64,000 nucleotides of DNA from Flammeovirgaceae bacterium UBA5585 (GCA_002425185.1 DILT01000017.1:1-64000), one strand, 5' to 3'; positions 56,443 through 64,000 are shown, numbered from the stretch's first letter. Numbers and translations are program-made. The notes: generated by a model not told the origin, from the letters alone.

Positions 56443-56574
56443 AAAGTACGTCATTGCGAGGGAGCCTGCCTGCAGGTCAGGCCGGGAACGACCGAAGCAG
56501 TCCCGTGTTCAGTATTGAAAATAGAGATTGCTTCACTGCGTTCGCAATGACGGTAACATATTTGAGATGGCTTC
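56424..56574 (+). repeat. Long inverted-repeat element, copy A (MITE-like)
   Basis: Outer arms GAAGCCATCTCAAA (56424-56437) and TTTGAGATGGCTTC (56561-56574) are perfect complements. Inner arms CGTCATTGCGA (56449-56459) and TCGCAATGACG (56542-56552) are also perfect. No open frame lies inside. A related copy lies at 58620-58816 and a truncated, inverted copy at 9806-9880. The rest of this 277-base gap (to 56719) holds one hairpin and no gene. Confidence 0.85.
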
Positions 56575-56676
56575 TAGTCAATCTTGATTGGTAACAATTC
56601 CGTAATACCACCATGAAGCAGAAGTAATAGCCTACCCATACTTTTGCACTGTAGAACTTCTTCAAAGGTTTAGGTT

Positions 56677-56708
56677 ACCTGGAGGCTTACGAGTCTCTGG
56701 GTTTCTTT
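56677..56708 (+). promoter_or_regulatory. Leader hairpin before the LpxH-like gene
   Basis: ACCTGGAG (56677-56684) pairs with CTCTGGGT (56695-56702) through two wobble pairs, followed by TTCTTTAT just before the ATG at 56720. It may be a weak terminator or attenuator. Confidence 0.3.
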
Positions 56709-56719
56709 ATATCCGCTGC

Positions 56720-57574
56720 ATGAGTAAAAGAAAGAAGCGCGAGCTCGACATTGTAGTTTTATCCGACATACACCTGGGCACTTACGGCTGCCATGCCGAA
56801 GAGCTTCTCCGCTACCTGAAAACTATAAAACCGAAAAAACTTATTCTGAATGGCGACATCATAGATATGTGGCAATTCAGTAAACACTATTGGCCAAAAT
56901 CGCACATGCAGGTGATCAAGCATATCACCGGTTTGCTAACCAAGGGTACTAAAATCATTTACCTTACCGGCAACCACGATGAGATGCTGCGCAAATTTGC
57001 CGGGTTTAAATTAGGATCATTCCAGATTGAGAACAAAGTAGTCCTGAAACTGAATGGCAAGCGTGCCTGGATTTTTCATGGTGACGTGTTTGATGTTACC
57101 ATGAAATATTCAAAATGGCTGGCAAAACTTGGTGCAGTAGGTTATGACACCTTAATATTGATTAATACCTTGGTGAATTGGTTCCTGACCCGGTTTGGCC
57201 GGCAAAAGATCTCTTTATCGAAGCGTGTTAAGGATAGCGTGAAAACAGCCGTTAAATTTATCAACGATTTTGAAAAAACGGCAGCCGATATTGCCATCTC
57301 CAATGGATACGATTACGTGGTTTGCGGTCACATTCATCAACCCGAAATCAGAAGGATTGAAACTGATAAAGGAGAAGTGATGTATCTCAATTCAGGCGAC
57401 TGGATTGAAAACCTGACAGCCCTGGAATATGATGGATCAGGCTGGAGTGTATACCGCTATAAAAACGATCCACAGGCTAAAGCCGTTAAGTTGCCCAGGC
57501 GCTTGCGAAATACGTTGGATAACGATGAGATATTTCGTGATTTGGTAAACGAATTCTTAATGGTGAAGAAGTGA
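56720..57574 (+). CDS. LpxH-like metallophosphoesterase (UDP-2,3-diacylglucosamine diphosphatase family)
   Basis: A 284-residue calcineurin-like phosphoesterase with the metal motifs LSDIHLG, NGDIIDMWQF, TGNHDEMLRK, and VCGHIHQPE. The family includes LpxH, which cleaves UDP-2,3-diacylglucosamine in lipid A synthesis at the inner membrane. The LpxH assignment is by family; paralogues with other substrates exist. The stop overlaps the next start as GTGA, linking it with a glycosyltransferase. Confidence 0.85.
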   Translation: MSKRKKRELDIVVLSDIHLGTYGCHAEELLRYLKTIKPKKLILNGDIIDMWQFSKHYWPKSHMQVIKHITGLLTKGTKIIYLTGNHDEMLRKFAGFKLGSFQIENKVVLKLNGKRAWIFHGDVFDVTMKYSKWLAKLGAVGYDTLILINTLVNWFLTRFGRQKISLSKRVKDSVKTAVKFINDFEKTAADIAISNGYDYVVCGHIHQPEIRRIETDKGEVMYLNSGDWIENLTALEYDGSGWSVYRYKNDPQAKAVKLPRRLRNTLDNDEIFRDLVNEFLMVKK

Positions 57575-58566
57575 GAATATTATATGCTATACAAGGTACG
57601 GGCAATGGGCATGTTGCCCGGGCATTGGATGTTATTCCAATTCTTAAAGAATATGGAGAGCTTGATATTTTCCTGAGTGGCGCACAGGCTGACATTAAGC
57701 TTCCCTTTCCGGTTAAGTATAAATCAAAAGGATTGAGTTTTTTCTTTGGCAAATCCGGGGGAATAGATTTTTTAAAAACATTCAAGCAAAACAGTTCAAA
57801 GGAGGTTTTTCGTGAGATCAAGAAATTTCCAGTCGAGAAATACGACCTCGTTATTAACGACTTTGAACCTATTTCAGCCTGGGCCGCTCGTAAAAAGAAA
57901 ATACCCTGCGTGGCGCTTAGCCACCAGTCGGCTTTACTTTCAAAGAAAGTTCCACAACCTAAACACTTCGATCCGGTAGGGGAGTGGATTCTAAACAACT
58001 ATGCTCCGGCCGATGCCGCGGTAGGTTTTCATTTTGCTCGTTTTGATAAATCCATTTACACACCTGTTATCCGCTCCTCCATCCGGGAAGCAAAATCAAC
58101 GAAAGGTGAGCATTACACGGTATACCTGCCGGCTTATGACGATCGCAAACTCGTTCCGTTGTTAGCCAAAGTGCCCAGTGTGCGCTGGCATATTTTTTCC
58201 AAGCATGCACACAAGCCTTATCACATCGGACAGCTTTCTGTTTACCCGGTAAACAATGAAGAGTTTGTTGCCAGTATGGTTTCGTCAAAGGGTATTTTGT
58301 GTGGTGCCGGATTTGAAACACCGGCAGAAGCTCTATTTCTGGGTAAGAAGCTTATGGTTGTGCCAATGAAGAAGCAGTATGAGCAGCATTACAATGCCGA
58401 GGCACTTCGCGATCTGGGCGTTCCTGTTCTGAAGAATATCAAGAAGAAAAGGCTGCCAAAAATTGTTGAGTGGATAGAATCAAAACAAAAAATCGAAATC
58501 AACTATCCTGACGCTACCCAGGAGGCTATTGAACATGCCTTAAGACTGGGTGGGTATTCCGTTTAA
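57571..58566 (+). CDS. GT-B-fold glycosyltransferase family protein
   Basis: A 331-residue protein from a GTG start that overlaps the preceding stop. The N-terminal motif RILYAIQGTGNGHVARALDV and the C-terminal GILCGAGFETPAEALFLGKK are like MurG/UGT-type glycosyltransferases, with a conserved Gly loop near the N-terminus and the nucleotide-sugar binding region at residues about 245-290. No signal peptide is present. Pairing with the LpxH-like gene suggests work on an envelope glycolipid; the acceptor and donor are unknown. Confidence 0.82.
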   Translation: MRILYAIQGTGNGHVARALDVIPILKEYGELDIFLSGAQADIKLPFPVKYKSKGLSFFFGKSGGIDFLKTFKQNSSKEVFREIKKFPVEKYDLVINDFEPISAWAARKKKIPCVALSHQSALLSKKVPQPKHFDPVGEWILNNYAPADAAVGFHFARFDKSIYTPVIRSSIREAKSTKGEHYTVYLPAYDDRKLVPLLAKVPSVRWHIFSKHAHKPYHIGQLSVYPVNNEEFVASMVSSKGILCGAGFETPAEALFLGKKLMVVPMKKQYEQHYNAEALRDLGVPVLKNIKKKRLPKIVEWIESKQKIEINYPDATQEAIEHALRLGGYSV

Positions 58567-58569
58567 ATG

Positions 58570-58594
58570 ACTGGAGATTCGCACTCTGGTTTTT
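58570..58594 (+). terminator. Likely terminator after the glycosyltransferase gene
   Basis: ACTGGAG (58570-58576) pairs with CTCTGGT (58584-58590) with two wobble pairs, followed by TTTTC. It is moderately strong. Confidence 0.5.
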
Positions 58595-58619
58595 CTTATC
58601 AACCTGAGTCAGTCGAATA

Positions 58620-58816
58620 CTAGAATTCATCTAAAAAATAAAGAGTACGTCATTGCGAGGGAGCCTGCCTGCCGGCAGGCAGGGAACGAACCCCGTCTGC
58701 AGCACGGGCAGGGAAGCAATCTCGTTCCCAAAGTTGAAATTGGGATTGCCTGCCTGTTCGGCAGACAGGCTTCGCTGCCGCTCGCAATGACAGTTGTATT
58801 TTTGAGATGACTTCTA
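58620..58816 (+). repeat. Long inverted-repeat element, copy B (MITE-like)
   Basis: The left arm CTAGAATTCATCT and right arm AGATGACTTCTAG are complements with two mismatches over the extended arm; inner arms are TCATTGCGAG (58650-58659) and CTCGCAATGA (58781-58790). It shares CGTCATTGCGAGGGAGCCTG with copy A and has its own GC-rich palindrome (GCCTGCCGGCAGGC) inside. This fills most of the 335-base gene-free gap 58567-58901; the rest holds a terminator and upstream repeats. Confidence 0.85.
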
Positions 58817-58840
58817 GTGTATGCGTAAACTTAATTCAGC

Positions 58841-58885
58841 GTTAACGCCATTATAAACTCCTGTTAACGTTTGAACCATACTTTG
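58841..58885. promoter_or_regulatory. Direct repeats upstream of the OmpR-type regulator
   Basis: GTTAACG occurs at 58841-58847 and again at 58863-58869, exactly 22 bases apart, with an ATAAAC-like half site between. The 11-base periodicity recalls Pho-box spacing and could be an autoregulatory site. Confidence 0.35.
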
Positions 58886-58901
58886 CCGAAACTAAGTTGC
58901 T

Positions 58902-59588
58902 ATGTCGGAGAAGAAGCCGTTGCGGGTATTGGTAGTAGATGATGACCGGGATATTTTGGAATTGCTTAAGTATAACCTTTGGAAGGAAGGGTACAAAGTA
59001 AAAGTGCTGGACGAGAGTTCGAAAGCGATCAAGGCGGCTAAGTCCTTTTCACCCGATCTGATAGTACTTGATTTGATGATGCCGCATCCAAACGGCATTG
59101 AACTTTGTCGCGAGTTACGAAAACTGAAACAATTTCAAGAAACGTATATTTTCTTTTTAACGGCAAAGGCTGAGCCCTATTATCAACAAGCAGCCCTGGA
59201 CACCGGTGCCGATGATTACATTGAAAAAATAATGGGCCTTCGTTCACTTACCCATAAGATAAGTGCCGTTCTGAAAAAGAATTATATTATTCGTAAAGGA
59301 GCTCCTGAACTGGAAGTGGGTAAACTTACTTTAAATCGGAAAAAGAATTCTGTCCGGGTGGGCGAAGTAAATACGATGTTAAGCAAACCTGAATTTGAGT
59401 TGTTATTCTTTCTTGCGCAAAATCAGGGTAAGGCTATTAATCACAGCGCCTTGTTGCAATTTCTGTGGGGATCGGAAGTATATTTATCGGAATCATCGCT
59501 GGAGCTCTACATGAATAGCCTGGAACAAAAAATTGGTAAGGGTTACATTCAGCGCGATGAGAATAGTAAGTATATTTTCAAAGCCTAA
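58902..59588 (+). CDS. Divergent OmpR/PhoB-type response regulator
   Basis: A 228-residue protein. The receiver has the acidic pocket Asp13-Asp15, phosphoacceptor Asp57 (LIVLDLMMPHPNG), Thr87 and Lys109, but the residue after the Lys is Ile rather than the usual Pro. The C-terminal part is winged-helix-like (LSKPEFELLFFLAQNQGKAI) but its recognition helix (SSLELYMNSLEQKIGKGYI) lacks the normal Arg-rich pattern and the GxGY wing end is absent. DNA binding may be altered. No kinase lies beside it. The 3' end overlaps the convergent TrpF-like gene by 4 bases. Confidence 0.88.
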   Translation: MSEKKPLRVLVVDDDRDILELLKYNLWKEGYKVKVLDESSKAIKAAKSFSPDLIVLDLMMPHPNGIELCRELRKLKQFQETYIFFLTAKAEPYYQQAALDTGADDYIEKIMGLRSLTHKISAVLKKNYIIRKGAPELEVGKLTLNRKKNSVRVGEVNTMLSKPEFELLFFLAQNQGKAINHSALLQFLWGSEVYLSESSLELYMNSLEQKIGKGYIQRDENSKYIFKA

Positions 59589-60178
59589 TCTTCTTCCAAC
59601 TGCTCCAATACTGCAGTCAGCTGATCATAACTTTTATATCCGGCTTTTTCTTCCGCAGACCCTTTCAGGGCAAAACCTATCCCAGCATTCTCTTTGATAA
59701 AATCGATATCAGGTTTTGCATCGGCCGATAAGGTCAAAAGTACCTGGAATTGCTTAACAATTTCCTTCAGCAGTTTTTTATCTGTATCGGATGGAAGCTG
59801 TAAGAATTGTATACTGGATTTGAAATCACGCAGTACAGCTGCCTGGTCGTGGTATTGATCAGGAACAATGGAAAGTATGATCGGGATGTCGCGCGGTCTC
59901 AGTTTTAGTAATTCATGGCACGACAGCTCAATCATATCGGGTTGATAGTTGTTGAACAGCGTCTCGTAAGCCTCCACCTTATCAATACCATAAATTTCAA
60001 TAACCACTTTGGGCCCAACAAACCAGCCTCTCAGTTCCTCAACTTGTATGGGGCTGATGTAGTCTGGGTTTCCCTCTACAACGTTGAATCCCAGCAGGTC
60101 AACCCCCATACCTGCACAATAGCGTGCATCGCTAAGATTGGTAATGCTGCCAACTTTTACGGTTGTTTTTAAGCCCAT
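59585..60178 (-). CDS. TrpF-like (phosphoribosylanthranilate isomerase family) protein lacking catalytic Cys
   Basis: A 197-residue TIM-barrel-like protein. The N-terminus VKVGSITNLSDARYCAGMGV aligns by eye with the TrpF opening, where the catalytic Cys sits in KICGI; here that place is Gly-Ser. The usual catalytic Asp region late in the chain is also not evident (VLLTLSADAKPDIDFI). It is therefore probably not an active PRA isomerase but a paralogue with another or a binding role. No other trp gene lies in this window. Confidence 0.7.
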   Translation of the reverse strand: MGLKTTVKVGSITNLSDARYCAGMGVDLLGFNVVEGNPDYISPIQVEELRGWFVGPKVVIEIYGIDKVEAYETLFNNYQPDMIELSCHELLKLRPRDIPIILSIVPDQYHDQAAVLRDFKSSIQFLQLPSDTDKKLLKEIVKQFQVLLTLSADAKPDIDFIKENAGIGFALKGSAEEKAGYKSYDQLTAVLEQLEED

Positions 60179-60195
60179 ATAATTCGGTAACTTTG
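60163..60195 (+). promoter_or_regulatory. Promoter of the lipoprotein / subtilase operon
   Basis: TTG (60163-60165), 22 bases, then an exact TAACTTTG (60188-60195). It overlaps the first codons of the divergent TrpF-like gene; the lipoprotein start is at 60271. Confidence 0.55.
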
Positions 60196-60270
60196 AGGGT
60201 TAAGCCTTACACGATTAGTGAACTGTTTACGTTTAAAACCCGGCCATGAGTTAATAAAAACAACGGATAC

Positions 60271-60954
60271 TTGAAACGTTTTCTTACATATTTCCTGCTT
60301 TTAACCATACTGGTGCCAGGGTGTAACCCGGATGAAACTATCCGTGTTAAGGATGAAGAGTTCTTCCCCCTGCAAAACGGATTTTTCCAGATTTATGCCG
60401 TTGAGGAAATTCTATACACTGCTTTTAATCCACCTGAAGAATTAATGTATGAGCTCAAAGCAGAGATTGTGGATTCATTTACCAATGGAGAAGGAGGGAC
60501 TACCTACGTTATTCATCGTAGTACCCGTAATAACCCAGGCGAACCCTGGTCATTTATGGAAACCTGGTCGGCACGCAGAACCAATCAATATGCAATTGAA
60601 ACAGAAGGTAACACTTCCTACATAAAACTTGTTTTTCCTTTACAATCGGGCGCACGCTGGAATGGAAATCTTTTGAATGCCTTGGGTGAAGATGAATATG
60701 AGATTCAAAGCATGGGTAGTTCCTTTGAGACAGGCAATGGAATTTCGTTCAGTAACTGTACCGTGGTCAATCAAAACAATGAAAGCAATTTGGTATTTAA
60801 AGATGAACGAATGGAAGTTTATAGTCCCGGACTTGGCCTCGTGTTTAGAGAAAGTAAAGTATGGAGTTATAATTGTTCCGGAGGAACTTGTTCCGGTCAG
60901 ATTAACAGTGGAAGGTATTTGAAGCAGGTACTTAAGGAGCATGGGCAAAATTAG
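60271..60954 (+). CDS. Predicted lipoprotein, unknown function
   Basis: A 227-residue lipoprotein starting at TTG, with signal MKRFLTYFLLLTILVPGC and lipid-attachment Cys18. The mature chain is strand-rich with paired Cys near the C-terminus (YNCSGGTCSGQ). An opening FFPLQNGFFQIYAVEEILY recalls other Bacteroidota lipoproteins that begin with a PL-x-G motif. The function is unknown. It overlaps the S8 peptidase gene by 14 bases and so is probably co-translated. Confidence 0.78.
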   Translation: MKRFLTYFLLLTILVPGCNPDETIRVKDEEFFPLQNGFFQIYAVEEILYTAFNPPEELMYELKAEIVDSFTNGEGGTTYVIHRSTRNNPGEPWSFMETWSARRTNQYAIETEGNTSYIKLVFPLQSGARWNGNLLNALGEDEYEIQSMGSSFETGNGISFSNCTVVNQNNESNLVFKDERMEVYSPGLGLVFRESKVWSYNCSGGTCSGQINSGRYLKQVLKEHGQN

Positions 60955-62566
60955 ATGCTATATTTTTTTGATACTGATTCTGTTCTCATCAGTATCCATC
61001 GCCCAGGTAAATCAGTATATGGTTTTCTTTGCGGATAAAACTGGTACACCTTACAGTGTTAGCAATCCTTCAGCCTATTTATCTTCCAAGGCAATACAAC
61101 GAAGGGCAATTCAAAATATTCCCATTATGGAATCCGATCTACCCGTGAATCCAGCCTACGTAACAGATGTAAATAATACGGGCGCATCAGTTATCTATAA
61201 AACCAAATGGATGAACGGTGTTTTGGTCTCTTGCGATGCTTCCTTATTACCTTCAATCAATGCACTGCCTGAGGTAAGTTCAATTGAATATGTGTCCCCT
61301 GGAGCACATCCATCTGCTGGCGGACGGAAAAAATCCGTAAAGGATACCAAGAATACGAAAGAAGCCGCCACAGACAATCAACTTTCGATGCTTGGAATGG
61401 ATGCGATGCACGCAGATGGGCACAGGGGAGAAGGTGTTACGATAGCTGTTTTTGATGGAGGATTTTCAGGCGCTAACCTCACAGCTCCCTTTGCGCATAT
61501 TTTTTCTGAAAATCGTTTTGATGCTGTTGCATCGTATGATTTTGTGCATGGTGGTCATGGAGTATTTCAATACGATGACCACGGTACACGAGTGTGGTCG
61601 GTTATTGCTGCCTATTCGCCCGGATCATTTGTAGGTGGAGCATATAAAGCAAATTTTCAGCTCTATGTTACCGAAGATGTTCCCACCGAATACCGCGTGG
61701 AAGAATATAACTGGTTATTCGCAGCCGAGCGTGCAGACAGCGCAGGTGTTGATATTATCAATTCTTCCCTAGGGTATAATATTGACTTTGATGATGCCAC
61801 CATGGATTACACAACAAATCAAATGGATGGTGAAACAGCGGTAATTACACGCGCTGCACAATTTGCCGCGGATAAAGGAATACTTGTGGTGACCAGTGCA
61901 GGCAATGAAGGTCTTGATGCATCGTGGAGAATCATCACTGCCCCAGCCGATGCCAGGGATGTGTTGGCTGTTGGAAGTGTCAATAGCTTTATGGTGAGAA
62001 CACCAACCAGTTCTGTCGGCCCAACAACCGATGGCCGAATTAAACCTGATGTGGTTGCACTTGGATCAGGCACGTCTATCGTTCGCGCCAATGGATCAAT
62101 AAGTACCGGTTCAGGAACATCATTTTCGGCACCTCTGGTTACCGGTTTGGCAGCAGGTTTATGGCAGCGCCAGCCGGGGCTTAGCAACAAAGATTTAATG
62201 GAAGCGATAAGGATGTCTGCCTCCCTGGCAACTAATCCCGATAATTTTTTAGGGTATGGTCTGCCTAATTATATTGCAGTCAGGCATTTCATTGAACAAG
62301 CGGAGCAGGAAGAATTATTTGCCGTCTTTCCTAATCCGGTAACACACGATACACTAAACATCCGTCCCAAAAACCCTGAAGATCTTCCACCTGTGGTTAT
62401 TTTATTGGTGTCCGCTCAGGGCCAGATAATACGGGACCAGAATGTAAATTTTACATGGCTTAACAACCAGTACACGGCCGATTTATCATTTCTTTCAGCC
62501 GGTATATACCTTGTTCGCATACAGGCTGGGGAGCAGGTTTTCGTCTACAAAATTGTAAAAATCTAG
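60941..62566 (+). CDS. T9SS-secreted S8 (subtilisin-like) serine peptidase
   Basis: A 541-residue secreted protease. Signal peptide to about residue 22; propeptide region to about 145; catalytic triad Asp172 (TIAVFDGG), His214 (DDHGTRVWS) and Ser394 (GTSFSAPLVTG), with oxyanion Asn322 (TSAGNEG). The C-terminus from about residue 460 is a T9SS type-A sorting domain (EELFAVFPNPVTHDTLNIRP; LSAGIYLVRIQAGEQV). It is therefore exported through the type IX system and attached to or released from the cell surface. It is co-expressed with the overlapping lipoprotein. Confidence 0.95.
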   Translation: MGKIRCYIFLILILFSSVSIAQVNQYMVFFADKTGTPYSVSNPSAYLSSKAIQRRAIQNIPIMESDLPVNPAYVTDVNNTGASVIYKTKWMNGVLVSCDASLLPSINALPEVSSIEYVSPGAHPSAGGRKKSVKDTKNTKEAATDNQLSMLGMDAMHADGHRGEGVTIAVFDGGFSGANLTAPFAHIFSENRFDAVASYDFVHGGHGVFQYDDHGTRVWSVIAAYSPGSFVGGAYKANFQLYVTEDVPTEYRVEEYNWLFAAERADSAGVDIINSSLGYNIDFDDATMDYTTNQMDGETAVITRAAQFAADKGILVVTSAGNEGLDASWRIITAPADARDVLAVGSVNSFMVRTPTSSVGPTTDGRIKPDVVALGSGTSIVRANGSISTGSGTSFSAPLVTGLAAGLWQRQPGLSNKDLMEAIRMSASLATNPDNFLGYGLPNYIAVRHFIEQAEQEELFAVFPNPVTHDTLNIRPKNPEDLPPVVILLVSAQGQIIRDQNVNFTWLNNQYTADLSFLSAGIYLVRIQAGEQVFVYKIVKI

Positions 62567-62588
62567 ATATCGGTTTTATCAGTTCCTG

Positions 62589-62614
62589 TTGACAGCGACT
62601 TGTCGCTATATTTG
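62589..62614 (+). promoter_or_regulatory. Promoter and overlapping palindrome for rpe
   Basis: An exact -7 TATATTTG (62607-62614) lies 15 bases after TTG (62589-62591), a short spacer. The spacer contains AGCGAC-TT-GTCGCT (62595-62608), a perfect inverted repeat touching the -7 box, which may be an operator. Confidence 0.45.
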
Positions 62615-62628
62615 TCAAACTTTTACTC

Positions 62629-63285
62629 ATGACCAAGCCCATCATCGCTCCCTCCATACTGGCTTCCGATTTTGCCAACCTTGAACGCGAAGTAAAAATG
62701 ATAAATGAAAGTAAGGCGGACTGGGTTCACGTGGATATTATGGATGGCGTTTTTGTTCCTAATCTATCCATGGGGCTTCCCGTAGTTGAAGCCGTTAAGA
62801 GACACGCCCAAAAGCCACTGGATGTTCATTTGATGATCGTTCATCCCGAACGGTATGTAGAAGCCTTTCATAAAGCGGGTGCAGCAATAATTTCAGTGCA
62901 TGTAGAAGCATGCCCGCATTTACATCGTAACATTCAGCAGATAAAATCCCTGGGTTGCAAGGCTGGTGTGGCTATCAATCCGCATACCTCTGTGACAGAA
63001 CTGGAGAACATCATTGCCGATATTGATCTGGTTTGTGTAATGGCTGTTAACCCGGGCTTTGGCGCCCAGAAATTTATTGAACACACCTATCTGAAAGTTA
63101 GGAAGTTACGTCAACTCATTACGGAAAGCGGATCATCTGCGTTAATTGAAATTGATGGTGGTGTAAACCTTCAGAATGCTGTTTCGTTAAGGGAGGCAGG
63201 TGCTGATGTATTGGTGGCCGGCAACTTTGTTTTCAGTTCGTCAACACCCAAAGAAGTGATCAGGCAACTGAAAGAACTACACTAA
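62629..63285 (+). CDS. rpe: Ribulose-phosphate 3-epimerase
   Basis: A 218-residue TIM-barrel enzyme of the pentose phosphate pathway interconverting ribulose-5-phosphate and xylulose-5-phosphate. Signatures are IAPSILASDFANLEREV, HVDIMDGVFVPNLSMG (metal ligands), LDVHLMIVHPERYV, VNPGFGAQKFI and EIDGGVNLQNA. It has its own promoter. Confidence 0.96.
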   Translation: MTKPIIAPSILASDFANLEREVKMINESKADWVHVDIMDGVFVPNLSMGLPVVEAVKRHAQKPLDVHLMIVHPERYVEAFHKAGAAIISVHVEACPHLHRNIQQIKSLGCKAGVAINPHTSVTELENIIADIDLVCVMAVNPGFGAQKFIEHTYLKVRKLRQLITESGSSALIEIDGGVNLQNAVSLREAGADVLVAGNFVFSSSTPKEVIRQLKELH

Positions 63286-63339
63286 TAATCAGCATTCCGG
63301 CAAGGTTTTTGATTTTTTATTGGCAAAATTCTAATCCTC

Positions 63340-63912
63340 ATGACTAAGTACGTTGCACTCTTTTCTATTCTTTTCATTTTTTCGTGTTCCAGAACGGTAA
63401 CCCGTATTGAGCCGGATACACAAATCGATTTGAGTGGTCGATGGAACGATACCGATTCAAGGCGCGTAGCTGACCAGATGATTCACGACCTGTTCAAGTC
63501 GGATGGCTTCAAGAAATATGCTGATGCGCTGGGTAGAAAACCTGTTATTGTTATCAGCTCCATTCGTAATAAAACGAGTGAACACATTGATGCCGGTAAC
63601 TACATCAAAAAGTTTGAGATCGTTATTCATAATTCAGGCATAGCCGACCTGGTAGAATCAGAAGATTTTCGTGATAAGGTGAGAAAAGAGCGAGCCGAGC
63701 AACAGGATTTTGCCGATCCGGCCACGGCTGCACGATGGGGGAAAGAGCTGGGTGCCGATGTAATCCTGTTTGGTGAAATGAATTCCGAAACGGATGCCTA
63801 TCAAAAAAAGCGTGTCGTGAATTACATCACAACGTTGTACCTCACCGACATTGAAACCAACAGGCGGATATGGTACGGTCAACATGAAATCAAGAAGTTT
63901 GTAAAGAACTAA
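63340..63912 (+). CDS. LpoB-like penicillin-binding-protein activator lipoprotein
   Basis: A 190-residue lipoprotein (signal MTKYVALFSILFIFSCS, Cys16). The body shows the LpoB-family pattern: IDLSGRWNDTDSRRVADQMI, PVIVISSIRNKTSEHIDAGN, and GKELGADVILFGEMNSETDA. LpoB reaches from the outer membrane to stimulate a glycan-polymerising PBP, so a wall-synthesis activator role is likely. A second lipoprotein gene starts 12 bases later, suggesting an operon. Confidence 0.85.
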   Translation: MTKYVALFSILFIFSCSRTVTRIEPDTQIDLSGRWNDTDSRRVADQMIHDLFKSDGFKKYADALGRKPVIVISSIRNKTSEHIDAGNYIKKFEIVIHNSGIADLVESEDFRDKVRKERAEQQDFADPATAARWGKELGADVILFGEMNSETDAYQKKRVVNYITTLYLTDIETNRRIWYGQHEIKKFVKN

Positions 63913-63924
63913 AAGGCATTTTTT

Positions 63925-64000
63925 ATGCTGAAAAGAATATCAGTCATCAGTACCATGATGCTCCTTTCAGCATGCGCTTCCTTTTACGAAGGCACGTATG
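63925..64000 (+). CDS. Lipoprotein, start only (runs off the window)
   Basis: Only 25 codons are visible from the ATG at 63925. They give a lipoprotein signal MLKRISVISTMMLLSAC with Cys17 and then ASFYEGTY. It lies 12 bases after the LpoB-like gene in the same direction and is probably part of the same operon. The family cannot be told from this fragment. Confidence 0.7.
   Translation, partial: MLKRISVISTMMLLSACASFYEGTY

Noticed and set aside
56443..56719. A tRNA or small RNA gene in the gap after trmB
   Set aside because: No cloverleaf or CCA end is visible; the structure present is explained by the inverted-repeat element and one weak leader hairpin.

Overview
The window looks like a chromosomal segment of a Bacteroidota bacterium, most likely order Cytophagales. 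Three lines of evidence support this. Intergenic regions carry the Bacteroidota promoter form (TTG, about 19-22 bases, TAnnTTTG) at several clear sites. Two proteins end in type IX secretion (T9SS) type-A sorting domains, and many secreted proteins have signal peptides ending in A-Q. The order miaB / sigma-54 activator / lptE / TPR protein / secG next to groES-groEL also fits this phylum. The placement is inference from gene content. No rRNA, tRNA, CRISPR array, transposase or prophage gene was found.

Layout. 0.2-3.2 kb (minus): a GH1 glycosidase overlapping an M15 peptidase, a 47-bp tandem repeat array, and a small secreted protein. 3.4-9.7 kb (plus): GTP-type PEP carboxykinase, an outer-membrane protein with a hairpin directly before its start codon, and two peptide transporters (POT and OPT). 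9.9-17.9 kb: a TerB-like protein, groEL-groES, a conserved unknown, and the secG / TPR / lptE / sigma-54 activator / miaB operon. 18-23.1 kb (plus): gamma carbonic anhydrase-like protein, an acidic unknown, an OmpH/Skp chaperone, and an unusual NTT-type transporter fused to HEAT repeats and a cyclic-nucleotide-binding-like domain.

23.3-41.2 kb is the most distinctive part. It is a plus-strand run of a membrane-anchored STAND NTPase with WD40 repeats, a TPR plus beta-barrel outer-membrane protein, a lipoprotein, and a 4114-residue T9SS surface protein. The giant protein carries 15 Ig/PKD-like repeats of one type and 17 of another. A phosphorelay pair on the minus strand (hybrid histidine kinase and NtrC-type regulator) converges on its 3' end.

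44.6-56.4 kb (plus): TerB-like protein, rhomboid protease, holA; then a 1052-residue TPR protein, an outer-membrane barrel, a SPOR protein and a TolQ/TolR/TonB-type energising complex, followed by folC and trmB. 56.7-64 kb: an LpxH-like phosphoesterase and a glycosyltransferase lying between two copies of a long inverted-repeat element, a divergent OmpR-type regulator, a TrpF-like protein lacking its catalytic cysteine, a lipoprotein, a T9SS subtilase, rpe, an LpoB-like lipoprotein, and the first codons of another lipoprotein.

Envelope biology dominates: lipid A and LPS export, peptidoglycan, Tol/Ton energisation, T9SS cargo and peptide uptake. Domain assignments come from motif recognition by eye; no database search was run.
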